Positions 9,958-17,493 of a stretch of DNA of 64,000 nucleotides are shown here, one piece after another. Position numbers and translations under genes: made by a program. Each line of letters begins with the position of its first letter. Position 1 is the first letter of the stretch. Below the pieces are notes generated by a model. That model was not told where the DNA came from and did no database searches. It was given only the letters and a program-made list of their open reading frames with translations. Source of the DNA: an uncultured Dehalococcoidia bacterium (lineage in GTDB: Bacteria; Chloroflexota; Dehalococcoidia; Lucifugimonadales; CATOSD01); assembly GCA_951812395.1 (NCBI GenBank), contig CATOSD010000001.1:1647108-1711107 (forward strand). Reading direction: 5' to 3'.

Positions 9958-12900
9958 ATGACCGGCAGACCAAGTCAAGCGAGAGACCAAATGGCTCTAG
10001 GAACTGACTTTGTTCAAATCGTTAGCAGCTTCGCTAATGCTTTGGAGAACAACTTCAATCAGCCCATCGCGGCCCAGCCGGAAGATCAGTTGAAGTCTCC
10101 CGTAGGCAATCTCATTCGCGACACCGGCAGTCTGACCGATTTGAAGGTAGCTTGGCGAACAGAGGTCAACCCTGACGACATTGACGGTCGCCCCGATCTA
10201 GGTGTGACCGTCAACCAATTGCTGACTGGGCACGTGGAACTCAAACGCCCTGGCTTTGGCGCGCGGCCGGAGCACTTCAAGGGACACGACCGCGCACAAT
10301 GGCAAAAGTTCAAAGCACTTCCCAACCTTATCTACACAGACGGCGGGGAGTGGAGCCTGTACAGATTCGGTGAGCGACAGCTCAGGGTACGAATCGCCCA
10401 AGACGTCAGTCTGGGCGGTGCAAAGGCCTTGGAACTTGGAGCGCTCGACGCTTTTCGAGAACTTCTGCGCGCGTTCCTGTACTGGGAGCCTATTGTCCCC
10501 GCATCGGCGGATGGGCTAGCCAGGTTCCTGGCCCCATTGGCTCGGGTGCTAAGGGACGATGTGAAGACCGCATTGTTGAGGGACGATAGCTCGCTCCGGG
10601 CGCTGGCCAATGAATGGAGTGGGCTGCTTTTCCCAGAGGGAGACGACGCCCAGTTTGCCGACGCGTATGCACAGACGGTGACATACGCGCTCTTACTTGC
10701 CAAGTTTGAGGGGGCAGACAGTCTGAGTCCTTCTATGGCTGTGGACACTCTTCGACGCGGACACGGTTTGCTGGCCGAAGCGTTGCAGCTACTGGAGGCC
10801 CCATCTGTCCGGGAAGAGTTGCGTATGCCCATTCAATTGCTTGAACGGGCCATCGGGGCAGTGGACTCGGCGAAGTTGGGTCAATCAACAGACCCCTGGC
10901 TGTACTTCTACGAGCACTTCTTGGGCGCATACGACCCAAAACTTAGGAAGGACCGTGGCGTGTACTACACGCCCGTGGAAGTGGTCCGCGCCCAGGTGAC
11001 TCTGGCTGGAGAATTGCTTCGTACTCGCTTTGGGAAACCCCTCGCTTTTGCCGATGATGACGTTGTGGTCCTGGATCCCGCCGTGGGGACCGGAACCTAT
11101 CCCCTGGCCGTGCTGGAGCACGCTTCGGAGACCGTGAAACAACGGTTTGGCCCTGGAGCAGTCGCAGGGAGGCTAAGAAATCTGGCCGAGCACCTCTATG
11201 CTTTCGAGGTGCTGGTTGGTCCGTATTCGGTAGCCCACCTGCGCCTATCCCAGAGTCTGAGGAACGCCGGCGTGACCGACAAGGCCCCCAGAGTTTATCT
11301 GACCGACACCCTGGAGTCTCCCAACAACCCATCCCAGTTCACCGCCAGCCTGCTACAGGCGCAGCTCACGGAAGAGCGTAGACGAGCTCAGGACGTAAAG
11401 AGAGACGTGCGCGTGTTCGTCTGTCTGGGAAATCCGCCATATGACCGTGAGGAGCAGGATCCCAACGAGCCTACCCTAAAGCGGAAGGGTGGCTGGGTGA
11501 GATATGGTGACGAAGAACAAGAAGGTGTCGAACAGACGAGTCCCATACTTGAAGACTTTCTTTTGCCGGCACGAGAAGCTGGGGCGGGAGTCCACCTCAA
11601 GAACCTGTACAACGACTACGTGTACTTCTGGCGATGGGCACTGTGGAAGGTGCTCGACTCCACGAAAGATGCGGGAATAGTCACATTCATCACCGCTTCC
11701 TCATACCTGCGGGGTCCAGGGTTTATCGGCATGCGCCGAAAGATGCGCGAAGTCTTTGATGAGCTCTGGATCATCGACCTGGAAGGTGACAATATCGGCG
11801 CCAGAAAGACGGAGAACGTCTTCGCGATACGTACCCCCGTTGCCATCGCCATCGGCGTGAGGAACGGGCCTCCGCAACCGAATACGCCCGCGAAGGTGTG
11901 CAAGACGAAACTAACAGGGAGTGAGCAAGAGAAACTGACCGCTCTCGAGTGTCTCTCGTCGTTTGCCGACCTGGACTGGAGAGACTGCTCTCCAGAGTGG
12001 AGTGCACCGTTTTATCCCGCGGGCACCGGTACATTCTCGGACTGGCCAGCAGTCAACGACGTTTTCCCATGGCACCAATCTGGAGTGAAGGTAGGGCGTA
12101 CCTGGCCGATTGGCCCAGATGAGGACTTACTAGAGCGCCGCTGGCGAGAAATAGCCGCTGCCGACCCAGGAGACCGGCGAGTTCTGTTCGTAGACCGCCC
12201 CACAGGACGAAAGGTAACCGACTCGCCGCCTGCACTACGACCAACAATAGATAGTCTGCCTTCCATTCTTGAATTGAGCCCGTCGGCAGAAGTAACCCAG
12301 ATTGTTCGCTATGCCTACCGCTCATTCGATAGGCAACATTTGATTGCTGACGCCCGACTTATTGACAGGCCAGGGCCACCCTTATGGGCCACCCACAGCA
12401 AAGAGCAGGTATACATCACCAGCCTGCTGACCTCGATACTCGGAGCGGGCCCGGCCGCTGTAGGAACCGGAGACTTGCCTGACCTTCATCACTTTTGCGG
12501 CCGGGGAGCCAAGGATGTCATTCCCCTGTGGCGAGACCCAGAGGCTACTCAACCCAACATATCCCGCGGATTTCTAGACACAGTGAGTAAAGCCCATGGA
12601 ACGGTAGTTGGCCCCCAAAGCCTCTTTGCCTACGCATACGGCATACTTGCTCAACCAGCGTACCTAGAAATGTTCTGGGACGAACTCGAAATGCCCCCAC
12701 CGCGGTTACCCATCACCAAGGACGCTGAATTGTTCCGACGGGTTGCAGAGCATGGGAACCGCCTCCTGTACCTGCATACCTACGGAGAGCGTTTCGGAGG
12801 TTCAGATGACGACGGCGCCGTGCCGCAGGGGCAAGCTCGCTGTACCAAGGCGGTTTCTCTAGAGCAATACCCGACGGACTTCACATACGATCCCACCATC

Positions 12901-13278
12901 CAGGCATTGCGCGTTGGTGACGGGGAGTTCTCACCCGTGAGTCCCGAAGTGTGGGACTACTCGGTCTCGGGCCTACAGGTTGTCAAGTCGTGGCTGGACC
13001 GCCGGAAGCTCAAGGGGGCAGGCCGAAAGTCCTCGCCACTGGACGAGATGCGTCCGGAACGCTGGGAATTCACCGAGGAGCTACTGGAATTGCTATGGGT
13101 ACTCGAAGCAACACTGGCGCTCCAACCCGAGGGTGAAGCACTGCTCCAAGAGGTTTGTTCCTCTCGGCTCTTCACCAGGTATGAGTTTCCGACTCCCAGT
13201 GCCCACGAACGTCAAGCTCCTAAACCAGCGGCAGTCGACAATCAACAGTTGGGACTCCTCGAAGAAGAAACCAACTAA
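9958..13278 (+). CDS. Single-chain restriction-modification enzyme, type-ISP-like, without helicase
   Basis: 1106 residues. The N-terminal part has a PD-(D/E)xK nuclease-like pattern: D80 in GRPD and E94-L-K96 in GHVELKRPG. The central amino-methyltransferase has motif I around D373 (LDPAVGTGTYPLAV) and motif IV NPPY at 492-495 (GNPPYDREEQ). The C-terminal third would be the target-recognition region of the type ISP class. Classical type ISP enzymes (LlaGI, LlaBIII) are longer and carry a superfamily-2 helicase between nuclease and methylase; no Walker motif is seen here. Its codons are less GC-biased than those of neighbours, fitting acquired DNA. A second in-frame ATG lies at 9991. Confidence 0.8.
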   Translation: MTGRPSQARDQMALGTDFVQIVSSFANALENNFNQPIAAQPEDQLKSPVGNLIRDTGSLTDLKVAWRTEVNPDDIDGRPDLGVTVNQLLTGHVELKRPGFGARPEHFKGHDRAQWQKFKALPNLIYTDGGEWSLYRFGERQLRVRIAQDVSLGGAKALELGALDAFRELLRAFLYWEPIVPASADGLARFLAPLARVLRDDVKTALLRDDSSLRALANEWSGLLFPEGDDAQFADAYAQTVTYALLLAKFEGADSLSPSMAVDTLRRGHGLLAEALQLLEAPSVREELRMPIQLLERAIGAVDSAKLGQSTDPWLYFYEHFLGAYDPKLRKDRGVYYTPVEVVRAQVTLAGELLRTRFGKPLAFADDDVVVLDPAVGTGTYPLAVLEHASETVKQRFGPGAVAGRLRNLAEHLYAFEVLVGPYSVAHLRLSQSLRNAGVTDKAPRVYLTDTLESPNNPSQFTASLLQAQLTEERRRAQDVKRDVRVFVCLGNPPYDREEQDPNEPTLKRKGGWVRYGDEEQEGVEQTSPILEDFLLPAREAGAGVHLKNLYNDYVYFWRWALWKVLDSTKDAGIVTFITASSYLRGPGFIGMRRKMREVFDELWIIDLEGDNIGARKTENVFAIRTPVAIAIGVRNGPPQPNTPAKVCKTKLTGSEQEKLTALECLSSFADLDWRDCSPEWSAPFYPAGTGTFSDWPAVNDVFPWHQSGVKVGRTWPIGPDEDLLERRWREIAAADPGDRRVLFVDRPTGRKVTDSPPALRPTIDSLPSILELSPSAEVTQIVRYAYRSFDRQHLIADARLIDRPGPPLWATHSKEQVYITSLLTSILGAGPAAVGTGDLPDLHHFCGRGAKDVIPLWRDPEATQPNISRGFLDTVSKAHGTVVGPQSLFAYAYGILAQPAYLEMFWDELEMPPPRLPITKDAELFRRVAEHGNRLLYLHTYGERFGGSDDDGAVPQGQARCTKAVSLEQYPTDFTYDPTIQALRVGDGEFSPVSPEVWDYSVSGLQVVKSWLDRRKLKGAGRKSSPLDEMRPERWEFTEELLELLWVLEATLALQPEGEALLQEVCSSRLFTRYEFPTPSAHERQAPKPAAVDNQQLGLLEEETN

Positions 13279-13337
13279 GCACCGTAGTTTGCTGACCGCT
13301 GATTCTCCGGCAGAGTAAACGAAGAAGACGTATAGCA

Positions 13338-13634
13338 ATGACCAACCCCACATATGCTTATGAATCTGACAATGCCATTCCTCCGGGATGGGTCTTGGCC
13401 GAACGCCTCGAAGCTCACAACATCTCTCACGCCGAATTTGCCCGGCGCTGTGGACGCTCTGCGAAGCTAATTGGCGAAATTGTTTCCGGAAAGGCTCCAG
13501 TAGATCTTGGGACTGCGCTTGAGTTCGAGAGGGTTTTGGGTGTTGAGGCTGAAATCTGGCTCGGCATCGAGGCGGACTACAGGCGCCATCTGGTGAAGCC
13601 TGCAGACCACAATGCCAGGCGCGATCTTCTCTGA
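13338..13634 (+). CDS. HigA-like XRE-family regulator
   Basis: 98 residues. A HigA-type HTH domain: IPPGWVLAERLEAHNISHAEF, RRCGRSAKLIGEIVSGKAP, ALEFERVLGVEAEIWLGIEA. No HigB toxin gene lies next to it. It starts 59 bases after the restriction-modification gene on the same strand, so it could be a control protein for that gene or an orphan antitoxin. The weak ribosome site (GAAGA) before ATG 13338 suggests modest expression. Confidence 0.7.
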   Translation: MTNPTYAYESDNAIPPGWVLAERLEAHNISHAEFARRCGRSAKLIGEIVSGKAPVDLGTALEFERVLGVEAEIWLGIEADYRRHLVKPADHNARRDLL

Positions 13635-14109
13635 TTACTGCCCGCTGAATCAAACGACGACGCCTTCTGACCTTGACGGGTACAATGCGCGTTAGTCGCG
13701 TGCTCACCACCAACCCCTCCGCCCCCATCCCCCCGAAAACCCGTCACTCTCCCGCCCCACCCGTGTCCCGACCTTGACCCGCATCTGACCCGCACACGTC
13801 CCCCACACGCCCCACGCCTGCGCCATTTCTTCCCACGAATTCGCCCTCATTCGGATTTTCCGCCACCCCTCTTGAATTAACCGCACATCTGTGCTACCCT
13901 CGCCTACGCGAGGGACCGACCCCGTGGCCCCAGAGTTCTTCCCTCCATGAGGAAGGGGTCTTGTTGGCAGCGAAGACACGGTCCGTCGACTCCGCTCACC
14001 CCCCTGTCCTCCTCTGCCACTCGGCGCGACACTTATGCCCTGAAAGCCCGCGCCACCATTACAGATTTTGGGCGGGACCGCCCACAGCCCCAGCTAGGAG
14101 ACGCACAAA
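13635..14109. other. Gene-free gap with promoter module and hairpins
   Basis: 475 bases without a supportable gene. It holds the promoter/palindrome module at 13872-13900, a hairpin at 13897-13914 (CCCTCGC/GCGAGGG), and TGGGCGG-GA-CCGCCCA (about 14068-14083) shortly before the HTH gene. The long leader (about 200 bases) from the promoter to ATG 14110 is unexplained. Confidence 0.6.
13872..13900 (+). promoter_or_regulatory. Promoter with internal palindrome
   Basis: TTGAAT (13872-13877), 17-base spacer, TACCCT (13895-13900). The spacer ends with the palindrome GCACATCTGTGC (13883-13894). An almost identical module with the palindrome at the same offset is at 44602-44630, which argues for a shared regulator. 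It reads toward the HTH gene at 14110. Confidence 0.5.
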
Positions 14110-14505
14110 ATGATGCAGAAACGATCAGATTTCACCGAGAACCTCACCCAGAGGCAGGTTTTGGCCCTGCCGCATCTGCTGAGGCCCGGCCCCATAACTG
14201 AACAGGCCCGGAACGCCGGCATCTCCCGAAACACCCTCTACCGCTGGCTCGAAGACCAGAACTTCCGCGAGTGCCTCGAGCGACTGCGCGAAGAGACCCT
14301 GCGCTTCTCGCAGTCCGAGTTTCAGGCCATAACCCTGAAGGCCGTCGATGCCATAAACGACGCCCTCGACTCCAACGACATCCGCATACGCCTGCAGGCC
14401 GCCCGAATCATCATGCAGGAGTCCCGCAATGCCCAGTACGACCAGCACATGTATCGCCGCATCGAAAACCTCTTCGACGCCCATCACCTAAGCGTGGAGC
14501 GATAG
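14110..14505 (+). CDS. Small HTH protein, terminase-small-subunit-like
   Basis: 131 residues. After LTQRQVLALPHLL comes a helix-turn-helix, ITEQARNAGISRNTLYRWL, followed by a helical region typical of phage-terminase-small-subunit or phBC6A51-like DNA-binding proteins. AGGAG (14096-14100) sits well ahead of ATG 14110. Its stop overlaps the GTG of the next gene (TAGTG), so the two are translationally coupled. No other phage genes are near, so it may be a domesticated regulator. Function is a guess from the fold. Confidence 0.6.
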   Translation: MMQKRSDFTENLTQRQVLALPHLLRPGPITEQARNAGISRNTLYRWLEDQNFRECLERLREETLRFSQSEFQAITLKAVDAINDALDSNDIRIRLQAARIIMQESRNAQYDQHMYRRIENLFDAHHLSVER

Positions 14506-14810
14506 TGGCCCACTCGATAGCCAGCATGGTGTTCAGCCTCAGGAGAAAGTTCATCAGGGAGCGCACTGAGCTCGCCGCCGATAACTTCGCGTTCGCCATC
14601 TACCTCCAGTGGAAGCGCGTCGCCCGCTCCGAAACTGAAGTCATCGAACTCATGCGCGAGCTCCTGCCAGAGGACGCGTTCCTGCCCAATCTCGGCGAAG
14701 TGCTCTACTACCTCGAAGGCTGCGAAAGCTCCGGTCAGACTCCCATGAGCCGCCAGATAACCATAAGGATCTGCCCCTGGACCGCCACCGAGGAAGACGA
14801 GTTCTACTAG
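14505..14810 (+). CDS. Unknown protein coupled to the HTH gene
   Basis: 101 residues from GTG 14505, which overlaps the stop of the upstream gene; an ATG at 14526 is an alternative. I do not recognise the family. The sequence is helical and charged (RRKFIRERTELAADNFAFAI, VIELMRELLPED) with an acidic tail. Coupling to the HTH protein suggests the two act together. Followed directly by two copies of the dispersed hairpin repeat. Confidence 0.5.
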   Translation: MAHSIASMVFSLRRKFIRERTELAADNFAFAIYLQWKRVARSETEVIELMRELLPEDAFLPNLGEVLYYLEGCESSGQTPMSRQITIRICPWTATEEDEFY

Positions 14811-14825
14811 AGCCTATCCAATTGT

Positions 14826-14909
14826 CCCTTCCCCCTCGCAGGGGGAAGGCTAGGATGGGGGCGCCAAAGTCCCCTCTCCCCCGCGTGGGAGAGGGCTAGG
14901 GTGAGGGGG
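14826..14909. repeat. Dispersed hairpin repeat, two adjacent copies
   Basis: Copy one has a perfect 10-bp stem, CCTTCCCCCT (14827-14836) with AGGGGGAAGG (14840-14849), loop CGC, then TAGGATGGGGG. Copy two (from about 14870) is a diverged version, CCCTCTCCC...GGGAGAGGG then TAGGGTGAGGGGG. The same element recurs at 16283, 17313, 17401, 19242, 19288, 44723 and 45068, always between genes. Confidence 0.75.
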
Positions 14910-15041
14910 CAGTCCCCCACCCCGCCGCCGCTCGCCAGCTTGACTTTTCACCTGCGAGTGGCTATATTCACGCCAAGATGGCTAATACTTGCGCCAGTCG
15001 GGACGGAGGCGCGCTCGCCCCTTAACCCTAGGAGGTTGGCT

Positions 15042-16265
15042 TTGGACTTCAGGTATCGCTACACAGATGAGCAGGAAGAGTTCAGGAAGGAAATACGCGA
15101 CTGGCTCGCCGCGAACGTACCCGACGACATGCGGGCGCCGGTCGACAGGCTCGACCTCAGCGACGAGCAGTACTGGTTCTGGCGCGACATGCACCTCAAG
15201 CTTGCCGAGAAGGGCTGGCTCAACCCCACCTACCCGAAAGAGTACGGCGGCGGCGGCCTGAGCGGGGAGCACGAGACGATCATCCTGGAGGAGTTCCGGC
15301 GCGCCCGCGTGGTGCCCAGCTTCACCAACACCCTCATCTACCCCACGCTGCTCGTATGGGGCACCGAGGAGCAGAAGCAGCAGTTCCTCACCCCAATGCT
15401 CAAGGCCGAGAAGATCGCCTTCCAGCTCTTCACCGAGCCAAACGCCGGCTCCGACCTGGCCTCTCTCCAGAGCAAGGCCGTGCGCGACGGCGACGACTGG
15501 ATCCTCAACGGCCAGAAGATATACATCAGCGGCCACGGCGACCCCGACTGGCTGTACGGTCCGCTCATCACCGACCCCGACGCGCCGCGACACAGAAACC
15601 TCGGCTACTTCATGGTCCCCTATCCGTCAGACGGACTGTCGATGGAGCGCATGGGCCTGCTCACCGGCCACGATCAGAGCATGTTCTTCCTCGACAACGT
15701 GCGAGTGCAGGGAGACCACCTCGTGGGCCAGGAGGGCCAGGGCTGGCAGGTGTCGCAGACCACACTCGAGGTCGAGCACGGCGGGCGCGGTATCGCCTTC
15801 CCGATCGACGAGTCCATGGATAACCTGCTCACCTACGTCAAGGGTACCAGGCACAACGGCGGAAGCCTCGGCGACGACCCGGTAGTGCAGCAGGACACCA
15901 TGGAGGCGCTGCTCGAAACGCACGTGCATACCCTGCTGGCGCAGCGCAACTACTCCATGTACCAGGCGCGCCAGGAGATGAGCTACCACGGCTCGCAGGC
16001 CTCCATGTTCCGCAAGGAATACCACATGCGCAACGCCGACCGCGCCCGCAACGTGATGGGCATGTACTCCCTGCTCGGCGTTCGCGAACCCCGCGCGCCC
16101 TTCAAGGGCGAGCCCGAGGTGTTCCAGCGCAGCAGCCTCACCGGGGCGCACCCCGGCGGCACCATCGAGATCCAGAAGGTGATCATGGCCCGCCGCATGG
16201 GCATCAGCCGCACCAGAGAGCGCGCGGCGCCCACGCCGTCCACGACCGGCGTGCGCGGAGTGTAG
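15042..16265 (+). CDS. Acyl-CoA dehydrogenase (copy 1, full length)
   Basis: 407 residues, normal for the family. TTG at 15042 is chosen because AGGAGG (15030-15035) lies 6 bases upstream and the resulting MDF N-terminus matches the two paralogues downstream. Features: N-terminal helical domain (YTDEQEEFRKEIRDWLAANV), the FAD/substrate segment AFQLFTEPNAGSDLASL, a beta domain with DDWILNGQKIYISG, and the C-terminal four-helix domain to residue 400. It transfers electrons from an acyl-CoA alpha-beta bond to FAD and on to an electron-transfer protein. The substrate is unknown; the branch resembles those used on steroid-like or bulky acyl-CoAs. Confidence 0.9.
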   Translation: MDFRYRYTDEQEEFRKEIRDWLAANVPDDMRAPVDRLDLSDEQYWFWRDMHLKLAEKGWLNPTYPKEYGGGGLSGEHETIILEEFRRARVVPSFTNTLIYPTLLVWGTEEQKQQFLTPMLKAEKIAFQLFTEPNAGSDLASLQSKAVRDGDDWILNGQKIYISGHGDPDWLYGPLITDPDAPRHRNLGYFMVPYPSDGLSMERMGLLTGHDQSMFFLDNVRVQGDHLVGQEGQGWQVSQTTLEVEHGGRGIAFPIDESMDNLLTYVKGTRHNGGSLGDDPVVQQDTMEALLETHVHTLLAQRNYSMYQARQEMSYHGSQASMFRKEYHMRNADRARNVMGMYSLLGVREPRAPFKGEPEVFQRSSLTGAHPGGTIEIQKVIMARRMGISRTRERAAPTPSTTGVRGV

Positions 16266-16282
16266 CCGACCGTACCAATAAG

Positions 16283-16344
16283 CTCTTCCCCCTCGCAGGG
16301 GGAAGAGCCCGCCCTGAGCCTGCCGAATGGGTTAGGATGGGGGT
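16283..16344. repeat. Dispersed hairpin repeat copy
   Basis: Perfect 11-bp stem CTCTTCCCCCT (16283-16293) with AGGGGGAAGAG (16297-16307). It is followed by a longer arm (CCCGCCCTGAGCCTGCCGAA) and then GGTTAGGATGGGGG. Confidence 0.75.
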
Positions 16345-16372
16345 CAAACCGCCGCACAAACTAAGACCTCTC

Positions 16373-16412
16373 GCAAAGGGGCCTTCCGAGTCTAGAAGGC
16401 CCCTTTGCTTTG
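16373..16412 (+). terminator. Strong hairpin terminator after acyl-CoA dehydrogenase 1
   Basis: A perfect 14-bp stem, GCAAAGGGGCCTTC (16373-16386) with GAAGGCCCCTTTGC (16395-16408), 8-base loop, then TTTGCC. It separates copy 1 from copy 2, so the two are probably transcribed separately. Confidence 0.65.
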
Positions 16413-16478
16413 CCGCACTGCCGAGGCCGCCAGAACCGCTGAGAACAGCGGTCCGCCGGTAGGGAGGGGAGCAAAGGC

Positions 16479-17297
16479 ATGGACTTCAACCAGGCTTACA
16501 GTAGCGACCAGCAGGCCTTCCGCGTGGCCGTGCGCACCTGGCTGGAACACAACGCCCCGAAGGGCCTGCGCATCCCGCCGGACGGCCGCCCCCTCGACGA
16601 GGAGACACAGCGAACGGTGAAGGACTTTCGCCGGCAGCTCGGCGCACAGGGGTGGCTGGCGCCGTCGTGGCCGCGCGAGTTCGGCGGCGGCGCGATGAGC
16701 CCCGCATTCGAGTCCATCATCATGGAGGAGATTCAGCGAATAGACCTGCCCAGCATGGGCGACAACAACCGCTGGATTCCGGCCATGATGGTGTGGGGCA
16801 CCGAGGAGCAGAAACGCCGCTACATAACTCCGGCGCTGCACGGCGAGACTATCACCTGGCAGGCGTTCAACGAGCCCGACTCCGGTTCCGACCTGGCGGG
16901 AGTGAGGACGACAGCGGTGCTCGAGGGCGAGGTCTACCGCATAAACGGGCGGAAGCACTACATTACCGGGCGGTTCGACCCCGACTACCTCTGGACCCTT
17001 GCGGTGACCGACCCGGAGCGTCCCCGCAGGCTTAACCTGGGCATGTTCATGGTCGACGCGCGCTTGGCGGGCATTCGTATCGAGACGCAGCGGCTGCTGA
17101 TGGGCAGCGAGCGCCGCGTCTACCTCGAGGACGTCGTGGTCCCCGCAGATTGCCTTGTCGGGCTGCCCTTCCAGGGCTGGGAGATTGCCCAGACTATCTT
17201 GGAGTCGGAGCGCGGTGGCTACACGCTACGCGGCAACGAGGACGAGACCGCGGCCAGCATAGAGCGCTTCCTCAGAGAGGAGCGCGAACGGTCGTAG
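16479..17297 (+). CDS. Acyl-CoA dehydrogenase (copy 2), truncated, lacks C-terminal domain
   Basis: 272 residues against about 390-410 for intact members. The N-terminal helical domain and the middle beta domain are present (TWQAFNEPDSGSDLAGVRTT, YRINGRKHYITGRF, GWEIAQTILESERGG), but the protein stops after NEDETAASIERFLREERERS. The C-terminal four-helix bundle, which completes the FAD site, is missing. ATG 16479 has a GGGAGGGG run upstream and gives the shared MDF start. The C-rich hairpin repeat follows within 20 bases of the stop, so repeat insertion or deletion may have removed the tail. Probably non-functional alone, though a heteromer with a neighbour cannot be excluded. Confidence 0.7.
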   Translation: MDFNQAYSSDQQAFRVAVRTWLEHNAPKGLRIPPDGRPLDEETQRTVKDFRRQLGAQGWLAPSWPREFGGGAMSPAFESIIMEEIQRIDLPSMGDNNRWIPAMMVWGTEEQKRRYITPALHGETITWQAFNEPDSGSDLAGVRTTAVLEGEVYRINGRKHYITGRFDPDYLWTLAVTDPERPRRLNLGMFMVDARLAGIRIETQRLLMGSERRVYLEDVVVPADCLVGLPFQGWEIAQTILESERGGYTLRGNEDETAASIERFLREERERS

Positions 17298-17312
17298 AGT
17301 CTATCCGAAAAG

Positions 17313-17386
17313 TCCCTTCCCCCCCCCCCCCCCCCCGCGGGAGAAAGAGCCCGCCCTGAGCCTGCCGAATGGGTTAGGATGGGGGT
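17313..17386. repeat. Dispersed hairpin repeat with expanded C tract
   Basis: Same element as at 16283 (shared AAGAGCCCGCCCTGAGCCTG arm and GGTTAGGATGGGGG end). The C run of its stem is expanded to 18 consecutive C (17319-17336), which destroys the stem symmetry. Confidence 0.7.
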
Positions 17387-17400
17387 GAAAGTTCTTATTT

Positions 17401-17437
17401 CCTTCCCCTTCGCAGGGGGAAGGTTAGGATGGGGGTG
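17401..17437. repeat. Dispersed hairpin repeat copy
   Basis: CCTTCCCCTTCGCAGGGGGAAGG hairpin followed by TTAGGATGGGGGTG, only about 15 bases after the previous copy and just upstream of acyl-CoA dehydrogenase 3. Confidence 0.7.
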
Positions 17438-17493
17438 ATTGACCGGCTGTCGGATATGCTATCAGGGCGTTCGCAGCGGTGACCGGCAAAGAC

